Below are positions 17,470-25,948 of a DNA stretch of 64,000 nucleotides, piece after piece; position 1 is the stretch's first letter, and every line of letters begins with the position of its first letter. The position numbers were made by a program, and so were the translations under genes. The stretch comes from Scandinavium sp036409475 (lineage in GTDB: Bacteria; Pseudomonadota; Gammaproteobacteria; Enterobacterales; Enterobacteriaceae). The DNA lies in NCBI RefSeq assembly GCF_036409475.1, contig NZ_JAYRCK010000012.1:1-64000 (forward strand), written 5' to 3'. The notes under the pieces were generated by a model. The model ran no database searches. It was not told the origin of the DNA and saw only the letters and a list, made by a program, of their open reading frames with translations.

Positions 17470-17517
17470 GGACTGCACCTTACTCAGTTGGGTGTCCAAC
17501 TTTTGGGGTGCAGTCCA
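17470..17517. repeat. Solo IS3/IS150-type terminal repeat with palindromic partner
   Basis: TGTCCAACTTTTGGGGTGCAGTCCA (given here as one end, 17493-17517) has the form of an IS3-family terminal inverted repeat. GGACTGCACC at 17470-17479 is the inverse of its last bases (17507-17516). No matching transposase lies between them, so this seems to be a collapsed element or two abutting ends. The 160 bases that follow, up to the HPS gene, hold no supported gene. Confidence 0.5.
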
Positions 17518-17681
17518 TTGCGTGGGCTTTTTTGTGCCGTCAATTTGTCCTGGTAGTGTTACTGAAATTAAAGCTCATACACAAGTTCGGGCCGTTCAAC
17601 CGGTTCAGGGCGTGTTGGCCTACACTTTTGGGCCACGTACCAATGGAAAAATTTATATGTACAACGGTAATCAGGAAGTCA

Positions 17682-17702
17682 GGCGCAGAGTCCCCCTGCG
17701 CC
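17682..17702 (-). terminator. Hairpin after the HPS gene
   Basis: GGCGCAG and CTGCGCC arms flank a seven-base loop directly past the stop of the minus-strand HPS gene. There is no strong T-run. A decayed copy of this hairpin recurs at about 24735-24755. Confidence 0.4.
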
Positions 17703-17708
17703 GTTACC

Positions 17709-18344
17709 TCAATGATGCTGCAACAAAACCTGTGAAATCCTCTTCGCTTCCTCTGCTGGATTCGCTGAATGCGTTATCGCTGACCCCACAATCACCACGT
17801 CCGGGCCTAACAGCGCATACTCCTGCACCGTCAGGCTGCTGATGCCGCCCGCGACGGCAATCCGGGCTTTCCGGCGCGCTTTCAGCATCGTGACTAAATC
17901 ATCAATAGGCTTCCGCCCCGCAGCCTGCTGGTCAGTGCCGGTGTGTACCGCCAGCATATCCACGCCCACCTCTTCCAGCAGGTGGACCCGTGCGGGCAGA
18001 TCGTCGACACAGATCATATCCACCACCACCTGCTTTCCGACCTCTTTTGCCGCGCGGATGCAGGACTGAATCGTCAGCACGTCCGTCACGCCTAGCACCG
18101 TGACATAGTCTGCCCCAGCGTCAAAAAGCAGTTGCGACTCAAAATAGCCGCCATCCATAATTTTCGCATCCGCCAGCACTTCCTTATGTGGATATTTTTC
18201 TTTAATGGCTTTAATCGCCTTCACGCCTTCCCGAATAAGAAAAGGTGTTCCCACTTCAATAATATCAACGTCGTCAACCACCTTATCAATAAATACCAGC
18301 GCTTCAGGCAGGGTTAACTCGTCCAGGGCAAGCTGTAATTTCAT
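17709..18344 (-). CDS. hxlA: 3-hexulose-6-phosphate synthase (HPS)
   Basis: A 211-residue TIM-barrel enzyme of the OMP decarboxylase superfamily that interconverts D-arabino-3-hexulose-6-phosphate with ribulose-5-phosphate plus formaldehyde. Visible motifs are LQLALDELT, VDIIEVGTP, the metal/substrate motif LADAKIMDGGYFE, VDMICVDDL, VHTGTDQQAAG and AVAGGIS, matching HPS rather than the vitamin C-pathway decarboxylases, which share the fold. It is the last gene of an operon with the isomerase PHI, a cupin phosphoglucose isomerase and a PTS IICB. In methylotrophs HPS fixes formaldehyde; here, fed from a PTS sugar, it may run in reverse. KGPDC-like activity is the main alternative. Confidence 0.82.
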   Translation of the reverse strand: MKLQLALDELTLPEALVFIDKVVDDVDIIEVGTPFLIREGVKAIKAIKEKYPHKEVLADAKIMDGGYFESQLLFDAGADYVTVLGVTDVLTIQSCIRAAKEVGKQVVVDMICVDDLPARVHLLEEVGVDMLAVHTGTDQQAAGRKPIDDLVTMLKARRKARIAVAGGISSLTVQEYALLGPDVVIVGSAITHSANPAEEAKRISQVLLQHH

Positions 18345-18367
18345 GTTGGTTTCCTTGTGTCGAATGA

Positions 18368-18931
18368 CTATTCGAGGTTGGCGTGTAGCGCAAAACCTTT
18401 GCTTAAGCGATATCCCGTCGACTGTGCCAGATTCACAATCATGGCGTCCCCCAGCACCATGACCGCCTCTTCAAACAGGCTGCCACCGGGCAGAATGCCT
18501 TTCACGTTATCGGGTCCATCCGGCAGTTTGTCGGTATAGGCCGGGATCCTGACCACCACATCCGCCAGATTCCCCAACGTGGAGTCAGGGAAAATGGTCA
18601 GCAAAGCGATTCTGCCACCCAGTTGCTTCGCTTTCGTTGCCACATTCACCAGCGAAGAAGTCTCTCCCGATGCGCTGGCCAGAAGTAGCAAGTCTCCTTT
18701 TTGCAGCGCAGGCGCCACTACATCGCCGACAACATGCACCTTCAGGCCGATATGCATCAGGCGCATCGCAAAGGCTTTCAGCATTAACAGCGAACGCCCG
18801 GCACCAAAAACAAATATCGCGTTCGCTTCAGCGATGGCCTGCTCCAGACGATCCAGTGCGGCACAATCAATACGTGCCATCGCCTGATGCAGGTCGGTAC
18901 AAGCGATGCCTGCAACAGATTGCGTTTCCAT
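18368..18931 (-). CDS. hxlB: 6-phospho-3-hexuloisomerase (PHI)
   Basis: A 187-residue SIS-domain sugar isomerase that interconverts fructose-6-phosphate and D-arabino-3-hexulose-6-phosphate. FVFGAGRSLLMLKAFAMRL (about residue 42) and LLASASGETSSL (about residue 83) are the PHI signatures, and the C-terminal GSLFEEAVMVLGDAM is also typical. The ATG at 18931 overlaps the stop of the cupin isomerase gene (TGATG), with AGGAGG upstream, so the two are coupled. The HPS gene follows after 23 bases. A degenerate second copy exists near 24.9 kb. Confidence 0.85.
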   Translation of the reverse strand: METQSVAGIACTDLHQAMARIDCAALDRLEQAIAEANAIFVFGAGRSLLMLKAFAMRLMHIGLKVHVVGDVVAPALQKGDLLLLASASGETSSLVNVATKAKQLGGRIALLTIFPDSTLGNLADVVVRIPAYTDKLPDGPDNVKGILPGGSLFEEAVMVLGDAMIVNLAQSTGYRLSKGFALHANLE

Positions 18932-19773
18932 CATATCCCCTCCTGGCAAAGCGGGAATAAATCATCCTGATACTGGAGCATCGCCATGATTTCCTGAACA
19001 TAGTTATCGACATGCCCCAGAAAGTGAAAACGTTCCGGCGCAGCGCGATAACGTTGGTAAAGCGGCGTATCAAAGGTGATACCAAGATGCGGATTTTCTT
19101 TGACCGTGGCGAATTTGATTTGCGGAATATCCGGGTAGTAGTGATTCTTCCGCACGCAGAGCTGCCCGTTCTCTTCCACGATGTAACAGGCCATACCGTG
19201 GTAAAACTGCACCGTATCGTAGTGAACCGCGCAGGGTTTATATGCCAGGTTGCTGAACACCAGCGCTCCGTCGCCGATATTGATGGAGCAGTGGCCGTAA
19301 TTGGGCGGCACGATAATACTTTGCCCCTCCTTTACGACTACCACGATGAGATCGTCCACAACCAGCTCTTTTGGTGCGGCGGCAAAATCCGGCGACTTTT
19401 GCAGGATATAAGCCGCCGTCCCCTTAATCACTTCATACACTTCTGGATGGGTGTTGCGCCGCGTGTCGTTATAGCCGTGGTAATGACCGCTGGTTTTCTT
19501 ACGCTCCTTGCCAATCGTCCCTGGCATGATGATGGTGATGTCATACTGGTACTGATCGGCAGTAAGCCGTTCCTGATCTTCCGGAAAGCTAAGCCCACGA
19601 TACACATCGTAAGCGGGTTCATCATGCAGCGCCTCGGTGAACTCCGGCAAGACGACAGCCATTTGTCCGGCACTTTTGCGACCAAATCCCAGATAATTCA
19701 GCGGGGGTTTCAGCGCCATCACGCCGTCATCATCGAGATACAGCGGCAAGCCGCTAGGGTGTAGCTGTTTCAT
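18931..19773 (-). CDS. Cupin-type glucose-6-phosphate isomerase
   Basis: A 280-residue metal-dependent phosphoglucose isomerase of the cupin family, unrelated to the standard Pgi. The metal ligands can be matched to the archaeal enzyme: His97 and His99 in GHYHGYND, Glu111 in HPEVYEVIKG, and His161 in PPNYGHCSINIGD. It converts glucose-6-phosphate (or mannose-6-phosphate in some members) to fructose-6-phosphate. Its start overlaps the end of the PTS IICB gene by 4 bases, and its stop overlaps the PHI start. It therefore bridges the PTS product and the PHI/HPS pair. Such cupin enzymes are uncommon in enterobacteria. Confidence 0.85.
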   Translation of the reverse strand: MKQLHPSGLPLYLDDDGVMALKPPLNYLGFGRKSAGQMAVVLPEFTEALHDEPAYDVYRGLSFPEDQERLTADQYQYDITIIMPGTIGKERKKTSGHYHGYNDTRRNTHPEVYEVIKGTAAYILQKSPDFAAAPKELVVDDLIVVVVKEGQSIIVPPNYGHCSINIGDGALVFSNLAYKPCAVHYDTVQFYHGMACYIVEENGQLCVRKNHYYPDIPQIKFATVKENPHLGITFDTPLYQRYRAAPERFHFLGHVDNYVQEIMAMLQYQDDLFPLCQEGI

Positions 19774-21296
19774 TTTGCCTCCTGTGTATACGCGTTAGCT
19801 GCGCGGATCGCCTCTTTCAGTCGATCGGATTTCATGCCAAAGACGCTCTGGATGTTGTTCCCGACCTCGACAACCCCTGCCGCGCCAAGTTGTTTCAGCA
19901 GAGCCTTGTCCACCAGTGACTTATCCGTAACGTCAATGCGCAGACGTGACATGCAAGCTTCAATGCTGGTGATGTTCTCCAGCCCGCCGTAGGCCAGAAT
20001 GATGCCGCTCACCAGAGTGTCCTGTTCGCTTTCCTGCGCCACGATTTTTTCTTCGACTTCACGCCCCGGCGTTAGCAAATTCCAGCGACGGATGGCAAAG
20101 GTAAACAGAAAGTAGTAAACCATCCCCATCACTAGCCCAACCGGAAAAACCATGTACCAGTGAGGCGCGCGCGGCAGGACGCCAAAGAAGAGATAGTCGA
20201 TAAGCCCACCGGAGAAAGAGAGCCCGATGTGCACGCTGAACCACTCCATCAGCAGGAACACCAGCCCCGCTAAGATGGCGTGAATGCCATACAATAGGGG
20301 CGCAACAAACAGGAAAGAGAACTCAATCGGCTCGGTGATGCCGCAAACAACGGAGGTGATCGCGCCGGAAAGCATAATGCCCTTCACCCGCGCTTTGTTT
20401 TCCGGGCTGGCGCTACGATAAATCGCCAGCGCAATCGCGGGAATGCAGAACATCTTGATGGGTGTCAGCCCGGCCATAAAGGTTCCAGCGGTAATCGGCA
20501 CCTGGTCTTTCAACTGGGCAAAGAAGATGAGCTGGTCGCCGTGCACCACCTGTCCGGCTTTGTTCACGTACTCGCCAAACTGTAGCCAGAACGTCGGCCA
20601 CCAGACATGGTTAAGGCCAAACGGGATCAGCAACCGCTCAACAAAACCGAACAGAAAGGCAGACACGCCCGGCCCCTGCACCGTCATAGTAGTCGACAGG
20701 CCATTAATCAAATGCTGGACTGGCGGCCAGACCACCGCCATCACCAGACCGACAAACAGCGCGGCGAAAGAGGTGACTATCGGCACGAAGCGCTTGCCGG
20801 AAAAGAACTCCAGCCATGACGGGAGCTGGATGCGGTAATACCGTTTATAAAGCCAGGCGGCAATAATCCCGATAATAATGCCGCCGAATACGCCGGTCTG
20901 GAGCGAAGGAATACCCAGCACCATCGTGTAGTCACGTACCTGCGCCACCGACTCGGGCGTGATCCCCAGAAACTGGCCGATGGCGACGTTCATTATCAGA
21001 AAACCGGCGATCGCCGACAGCCCGGCAATCCCCTGATCGTCACTGAGTCCAATAGCGACCCCCACAGCAAACAGCAGCGGCAGGTTAGCGAAAATCGCGC
21101 TACCCGCTTCCGCCATCAGCTTCAGCACATGAATCAACCAATCAGCGCCCAAAAACGGCAGGCTGGCGACAATATTGGGATCCTGAAAGCTCACACCGAA
21201 AGCCAACAAAATACCGGCGGCAGGCAACATGGCAATGGGGATCATTAACGATCGCCCGATGCTTTGTAATATTTGCAGAAGGTTGAATCTTTTCAT
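19770..21296 (-). CDS. PTS EIICB component, glucose family
   Basis: A 508-residue permease. The EIIC domain (about 1-400) begins with LLQILQSIGRSLMIPIAMLPAAG and contains GLNHVWWPTFW and GITEPIEFSFLF, both typical of glucose/maltose/N-acetylglucosamine EIIC. The EIIB domain at the C terminus has the phospho-cysteine in SIEACMSRLRI and ends with a normal linker. No EIIA is encoded, so it probably uses the cell's glucose EIIA. It imports a hexose as its 6-phosphate, then the overlapping cupin isomerase, PHI and HPS genes act. An AGGAGAT-like site precedes the start. The sugar could be glucose or a related hexose. Confidence 0.85.
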   Translation of the reverse strand: MKRFNLLQILQSIGRSLMIPIAMLPAAGILLAFGVSFQDPNIVASLPFLGADWLIHVLKLMAEAGSAIFANLPLLFAVGVAIGLSDDQGIAGLSAIAGFLIMNVAIGQFLGITPESVAQVRDYTMVLGIPSLQTGVFGGIIIGIIAAWLYKRYYRIQLPSWLEFFSGKRFVPIVTSFAALFVGLVMAVVWPPVQHLINGLSTTMTVQGPGVSAFLFGFVERLLIPFGLNHVWWPTFWLQFGEYVNKAGQVVHGDQLIFFAQLKDQVPITAGTFMAGLTPIKMFCIPAIALAIYRSASPENKARVKGIMLSGAITSVVCGITEPIEFSFLFVAPLLYGIHAILAGLVFLLMEWFSVHIGLSFSGGLIDYLFFGVLPRAPHWYMVFPVGLVMGMVYYFLFTFAIRRWNLLTPGREVEEKIVAQESEQDTLVSGIILAYGGLENITSIEACMSRLRIDVTDKSLVDKALLKQLGAAGVVEVGNNIQSVFGMKSDRLKEAIRAANAYTQEAK

Positions 21297-21316
21297 CTCG
21301 ATCTCCTGAGCGCGTC

Positions 21317-21495
21317 TTTATGACAGGGATTCGCACGACAGCAGGTTCTGCTCCGAACACGTTAAGTATCCGAATCCGCGGTGATGAAAAAAACAGCAAC
21401 CGAAGACGAAAGTTATTTCCTGTTTTCGCTTAAAACCGGAAAATTTATGAAGGTAATCACGCCAGGGGCTGTCATAAAGGGATAAAACAGGAAAT
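21317..21495. promoter_or_regulatory. Nested inverted repeats between the hxl operon and the SgrR-like gene
   Basis: Two perfect inverted pairs lie in the 222-base divergent region: TTTATGACAG (21317-21326) with CTGTCATAAA (21469-21478), and ATTTCCTGTTTT (21415-21426) with AAAACAGGAAAT (21484-21495). They are good candidates for binding sites of the SgrR-like regulator. No small RNA like SgrS was recognised here. Confidence 0.45.
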
Positions 21496-21518
21496 CGCGT
21501 TCGATGGGAGGGAATATC

Positions 21519-23198
21519 ATGAGTATTTTCGAGGCGCATTTTCGCAGGCTGTATGCCCGCTACGGCGCAGGTCAGACGCACGAATTACAAATGCAGGACA
21601 TTGCTGCACTCTTCGGCTGTTCGGTGCGTAATTGCCGTATTGCCCTTAAAAAGATGCATCAGGAAAAATGGCTCGACTGGCGGCCACAGCGCGGACGCGG
21701 TAAACGCTCACGGCTCCACTTATTAACCTCACCGGAAAAGCTGTTCAGCCAGAACGTCAATAAGCTGCTGCAAAAGCAGGATTACGGCAACGTGCTGAGG
21801 TTTATCGGTAACGACAAGTATCTACTGGATCGCCTGAGCCTCTGGCGCTTTGGGGTACAGGATACAAGCAGCGAAACGCGGGTACGCATCCCCTACTACC
21901 GTAATCTGGATCCCCTTAACCCACTCGTCCCCCAGCGCCGGACCGAACGCCACCTCCTGCACCAGTGCCTGAGCGGGTTGACGCGCTATGATGCCGTTCA
22001 GAGCAGGATCGTCCCCGATATCGCCCACTACTGGATCCACAACGATGACTTTACCCGCTGGGAGTTCTGGCTCAAATCCACCGCGCGCTTTACAGATGGC
22101 AGCGAGCTGAATGCCAGTGCCGTTCAGCGCTGCCTGCTCGCTGCCAGCCAGAGTCCGCAGTTCGCCCCGCTTTTCAGTCCTCTTAAATCGATTACCGCTG
22201 ACGCCCCCTGGCATCTGGTGGTTGAAACGTATCACCCGGTCAGACGGCTCGACTGTCTGCTTGCCACCCAGCCGACGATGCTGTTCGATTATCACCACGG
22301 TCACCTCCGCTGTACTGGCGCTTTTCACCTTCAGGAACACAGCGATAACTTTATGGTTTTGCGGCGCAATGTACACTGGCATCAGGCCCGTCCTGGGCTT
22401 GATGAAATCACCATTTTCACCTGGGCACCAGAGCATATCAGCATGAGCTTTATTCCCCTGCTGCGGGGTGAGGAAGCGCAGGATGACCGCCCGCTCAATG
22501 AGCGTAGCCTCGAGCAGGGATGCTGCTTTGTTCTACTCGATAGCGAAGGGGTATTTGCGGATGATGTCGGAAGACGGTTTATCAATTACCTGCTGCAACC
22601 TATCGAACTTCTCAGCCAGACGCAGCTTCCCGACGAATACGCACGCATCCTCTCTGTTGCTCAGGGCATGCTGCCACAGTGGAATCACCGCCAGGTGGAT
22701 TTCGGCGCTATCACCGCACCGTTTAACCTGCGTCAACCCGTTATCATCAGTACCTTTCAGCAGCCGGAACTGGTGGAGCTTGCCGGGGCGATCCGCAGCC
22801 TGCTTGAACGCTGGCATATTCGCGCCGAGATACGGATCGACGCATTTGACAGCTTTAATCCCCAACCGCGCCCCCCGGCGGATATCTGGCTCAGCAACTT
22901 TATGCTCGATACGCTTTCGGTTCCGGCGTTTCTTGAATGGCTGGCTTCTACCACACTGTTTACGCGATTACCTGAAGCCCAGCGACAAAACCTGAACGCG
23001 TTACTGCCCGTCATTCTTAACAGCGACGATGAACAGGCATTCTCAACCATTGCCGACTTTTTCCATGAAATAACCCATCAGCGATATATCATTCCTCTGT
23101 TACATCACTGGATGGAATTTGCGACCGAGAAGTCATTTACCTGGCGGGATTTAAATACGCTAGGATGGCCGGATTTCAGCCAACTTTGGCTGGAGTAA
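21519..23198 (+). CDS. SgrR-family transcriptional regulator
   Basis: A 559-residue regulator with an N-terminal winged HTH (YARYGAGQTHELQMQDIAALFGCSVRNCRIAL, about residues 10-45; the basic QRGRGKRSRLHLL follows) and a large C-terminal domain related to periplasmic solute-binding proteins (family 5), which senses a small molecule. E. coli SgrR has this build and responds to sugar-phosphate stress from PTS uptake. The ATG at 21519 is preferred because GGGAGGGA precedes it; an earlier ATG at 21504 lacks a site. It is divergent from the PTS-PGI-PHI-HPS operon and very likely controls it, sensing a phosphosugar. Confidence 0.82.
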   Translation: MSIFEAHFRRLYARYGAGQTHELQMQDIAALFGCSVRNCRIALKKMHQEKWLDWRPQRGRGKRSRLHLLTSPEKLFSQNVNKLLQKQDYGNVLRFIGNDKYLLDRLSLWRFGVQDTSSETRVRIPYYRNLDPLNPLVPQRRTERHLLHQCLSGLTRYDAVQSRIVPDIAHYWIHNDDFTRWEFWLKSTARFTDGSELNASAVQRCLLAASQSPQFAPLFSPLKSITADAPWHLVVETYHPVRRLDCLLATQPTMLFDYHHGHLRCTGAFHLQEHSDNFMVLRRNVHWHQARPGLDEITIFTWAPEHISMSFIPLLRGEEAQDDRPLNERSLEQGCCFVLLDSEGVFADDVGRRFINYLLQPIELLSQTQLPDEYARILSVAQGMLPQWNHRQVDFGAITAPFNLRQPVIISTFQQPELVELAGAIRSLLERWHIRAEIRIDAFDSFNPQPRPPADIWLSNFMLDTLSVPAFLEWLASTTLFTRLPEAQRQNLNALLPVILNSDDEQAFSTIADFFHEITHQRYIIPLLHHWMEFATEKSFTWRDLNTLGWPDFSQLWLE

Positions 23199-23324
23199 CG
23201 CTACGCCAGCAAAAGCCTTTAAGCAAACGCACGGTGTTTTGCCGGATAATAGTTAACGTCAAAGGTATAAAGACAATAAACATCCATATGACGGCATCGC
23301 CTTACGAGGTGAAGTTTTTCTTCC

Positions 23325-24566
23325 TCATTTACTCATCAACATTTCTGCGGCTTCTTCGGGCTCAGCGGACAAAAACCGTCTGATTTCCCGGTTAGAGACA
23401 ATGACCAGCATCGCAATAAAGCATACTGCCGACAGCATAAGGAAGATATTATATACCCCCAGCAGATCCATCAGATAGCTAAATAACAACATTGCCACTG
23501 GCATATTGATCATGGCGAAAAATGACAGATTAGAAAGTACACGCGTTCTTAAATGCCCGGGTAAATTAATCAGCAACTGAGAATCGATAACCACGTTAAT
23601 CCAGTTCCGTGATAATCCTATGATAAATTGTCCGATAAAAAGCACGATGACATGATGGCACAAACTTATAAGCAACAGTGACAGAAAAAAAAGGGATGAA
23701 GAGATATAAACCAGAGACTTATTATCAAATCGCGCGTGCAAATAAGGGAAGATAAACGATCCGGTTATCACCCCACCCCCCATACTGGTCGCAAGCAAAC
23801 CGACATAGAAAGGAGACAACCCTTTAATTTCTTTTATCAGCCAGGGGAAAGCCACCATCATTGGTGCAAAGGCAAGGCCAATAATAAGGCTATAGACGAA
23901 AAAACCAGAAATCACCCTGTTATTCATCGTGTAGATAAGCCCCTCCTTGATATCATCCAGCCATGGGACTCGACGAGGCTTATCCTGGTCATTCTGAGAA
24001 TGACAGCGCATGCACATACAGAATACGCAGGCAATACTGATACAGAATGCCAGAAACAGAAAAGAATTAGCGACACCCAATAAAGTCACCATTGCGCCAC
24101 CGGAGACACCACCGATAATGGACATCGTGGAGGTAACACGATGGGTAATGTTCATACCCTCAGTGATCCTGTTTTCAGAGATGAGGTGAGGAAGAATGCC
24201 TATTGATCCCGCATTAAACAGAATTCGTCCTGAGGCCGACAGAAGCTCAAATGCAATCAGTGCCGACAATTTCATTCCACCGGACATGAAAACAAAAGCA
24301 ACGGTAATATAGCTTATAAACTGAAGAACAAGACCGGACAGTATTAACAATTTCTTATTGTATCGATCGCCGGCAGGTGCGATCAACGGCTGGGCCAGCG
24401 CAGAAATAATCAATGGAGGGACAATAAGATATGACACATAGATCATCTTCTGGTATTCACCCAGAATCCACCAGACAGCAGCAATCGATGATGCACTGTA
24501 ACCCAATGCTGTCGCAATCTGAGCGCATCTGTAGAGCCAGAAATCTCGCCCCAATCCATCTCTCAT
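23325..24566 (-). CDS. MFS transporter, DHA3-like
   Basis: A 413-residue protein with about 12 membrane segments, of the major facilitator superfamily group that includes macrolide and siderophore exporters. The early motif APAGDRYNKKLLIL matches the loop 2-3 signature (G-D-R/K), and the middle loop is charged. It is convergent with the SgrR-like gene, 126 bases apart. In E. coli, sgrR is near the sugar exporter gene setA, but this protein does not look like a Set transporter. AT content is higher than in the PTS genes. Cargo is unknown. Confidence 0.7.
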   Translation of the reverse strand: MRDGLGRDFWLYRCAQIATALGYSASSIAAVWWILGEYQKMIYVSYLIVPPLIISALAQPLIAPAGDRYNKKLLILSGLVLQFISYITVAFVFMSGGMKLSALIAFELLSASGRILFNAGSIGILPHLISENRITEGMNITHRVTSTMSIIGGVSGGAMVTLLGVANSFLFLAFCISIACVFCMCMRCHSQNDQDKPRRVPWLDDIKEGLIYTMNNRVISGFFVYSLIIGLAFAPMMVAFPWLIKEIKGLSPFYVGLLATSMGGGVITGSFIFPYLHARFDNKSLVYISSSLFFLSLLLISLCHHVIVLFIGQFIIGLSRNWINVVIDSQLLINLPGHLRTRVLSNLSFFAMINMPVAMLLFSYLMDLLGVYNIFLMLSAVCFIAMLVIVSNREIRRFLSAEPEEAAEMLMSK

Positions 24567-24734
24567 GCTCCCTCCGGCACATGATATGAACCATCCAGCA
24601 CTTATAAGACCACAACCTCAAAAGCTTGTTTTTTGATCAAAATCAACTGGACAGTCATGCATTTTAACTACTTTTTTCGTCAGTCCTCATACCATAACGG
24701 ATGTTCCGGAACGCCATCTACCGTATCGGAGATC

Positions 24735-24955
24735 AGGCGCAGAGATGACCCTGCGTCCTCAGAGTCATCATGTTGCAATAATACCTCAGAAATTCGCCGG
24801 GTCAGTTGAATGTGTTATCGCCGAACCGACAATTACCACATCGCCGATCACATGTACCTTCAGGCCGATATGCATCAACCGCATCGCCAGATGCTTTCAG
24901 CATCAGTAGCGAACGCCCGGCACCAAAGACAAAAATCGCGCTCGCCAAAAACCGT
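24735..24955 (-). pseudogene. Fused, decayed second copy of hxlB and hxlA
   Basis: On the minus strand the sequence first gives PHI residues (AIFVFGAGRSLLMLKA, then after a one-base frameshift MRLMHIGLKVHVIGDVV) and passes directly into HPS C-terminal residues (VVIVGSAITHS, then a stop). In the intact operon these segments are over 900 bases apart. The junction lies at a short repeat (GATGTGGT-like) shared by both genes, so a deletion between direct repeats explains it. The hairpin after hxlA is also copied. The rest of the 24567-24996 gap holds only the MFS gene's promoter region. Confidence 0.8.
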
Positions 24956-24996
24956 TATCCCGTACCGGAAAAACGATCGGCACACTAGCCGCGGCA

Positions 24997-25848
24997 CTAT
25001 TCCGTTTTTACTTTCATTCCGGCGACAACGACATTCACACCGAGATCTTTCATCCTGCGCAGGATTGAAACGGGTGTCCCCTGATTCACAATCACGACAT
25101 CAAACTCGCTTAACCGGGCAAATCGATAGAGCGCACGGCGCTCAAATTTGGTGTGATCCATCAGCAAAATGCGCTTTTCTGCACAATTAAACATGGCCCG
25201 CTTTGTTTCAACCGTCTCCGCTGACTGGTGAAAAACAATATCATCCATAATGGCGGACATACTGACAAAAAACGTATTTGCACGAAGGCCGGCGATTTCA
25301 TCCCGCGTCATATGCCCCATAAAAGCGTTACACCAGCTGTGATACTGCCCACCCAATCCGAGCAAGGTTACATCACGGATATTCTTTAGCTCGCTCATGA
25401 GCGTCAACGAATTGGTGATTACCGTCAGCGGCGCTCTGGCAGGCAATAAGCGCACCATCTGAAACACCGTTGTAGAATCGTCAAGAAAGATGGCCTGTCC
25501 GGGCTCAAGATAACTCATCGCAACTTCAGCGATGGCCTGCTTCTCTTCCAGCTGTCGGGTAGCGCGATAAACGTCGCTGGACTCCACCAGACTGGTTGAT
25601 GTTGCAGAAACCACGCCCCGAGATTTATGCAACAGCCCGCGCTCAGCGAGCTCATCAATGTCCCGGTGGGCCGTCATTAAGCTAATACCATACCGCTCAG
25701 TGATCTCCTCGATACGAATCGCGCCTTCAGCCATGACCGCTTCAACAATCAGTTGCCGACGCGCCAGCTGTCGCGCCTGGCGGCTGTCACCTGGCAGCAT
25801 TTCCGCCATGAATACATTGAGAGAGTGATCCTGAGTCGTTTGCGTCAT
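24997..25848 (-). CDS. DeoR-family transcriptional regulator
   Basis: A 283-residue regulator. The N-terminal DeoR HTH spans about residues 22-75 (RRQLIVEAVMAEGAIRIEEI through GISLMTAHRDIDELAERGLL) and the C-terminal domain has the sugar-phosphate-sensing fold (AIFLDDSTTVFQMV, LTVITNSL, FNCAEKRILLMDHTKF). It probably represses or activates a sugar or polyol operon in response to a phosphorylated intermediate. It reads in the same direction as the polyol ABC importer upstream, with the tandem repeat region between them, and is most likely part of that locus. The frame extends to 25890, but the ATG at 25848 fits family length. Confidence 0.8.
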   Translation of the reverse strand: MTQTTQDHSLNVFMAEMLPGDSRQARQLARRQLIVEAVMAEGAIRIEEITERYGISLMTAHRDIDELAERGLLHKSRGVVSATSTSLVESSDVYRATRQLEEKQAIAEVAMSYLEPGQAIFLDDSTTVFQMVRLLPARAPLTVITNSLTLMSELKNIRDVTLLGLGGQYHSWCNAFMGHMTRDEIAGLRANTFFVSMSAIMDDIVFHQSAETVETKRAMFNCAEKRILLMDHTKFERRALYRFARLSEFDVVIVNQGTPVSILRRMKDLGVNVVVAGMKVKTE

Positions 25849-25923
25849 TATGCGTCCGTAAAGAGTGAAAAGAAGCCCTGATACTGCCAATTACAACGCC
25901 GAAGTGCGCAGATAGCAAATCAT

Positions 25924-25948
25924 TAAAAAGGGGGCATAAATGCCCCCT
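25924..25948 (-). terminator. Intrinsic terminator
   Basis: On the minus strand AGGGGGCAT and ATGCCCCCT pair with a two-base loop and are followed by five Ts. It ends transcripts coming from the importer operon or from the repeat region. The second repeat copy has the same hairpin (26092-26111) without the T-run. Confidence 0.7.

Noticed and set aside
17468..17842. Plus-strand frame with a phage tail-like stretch (TFGPRTNGKIYMYNGN)
   Set aside because: It starts in an IS end and runs through the HPS gene on the other strand; only about 50 codons look protein-like, too little to support a phage gene.
21297..21518. Possible SgrS-type small RNA next to the SgrR-like gene
   Set aside because: No terminator with the expected poly-T tail and no SgrS-like pairing segment could be seen; only inverted repeats are present.
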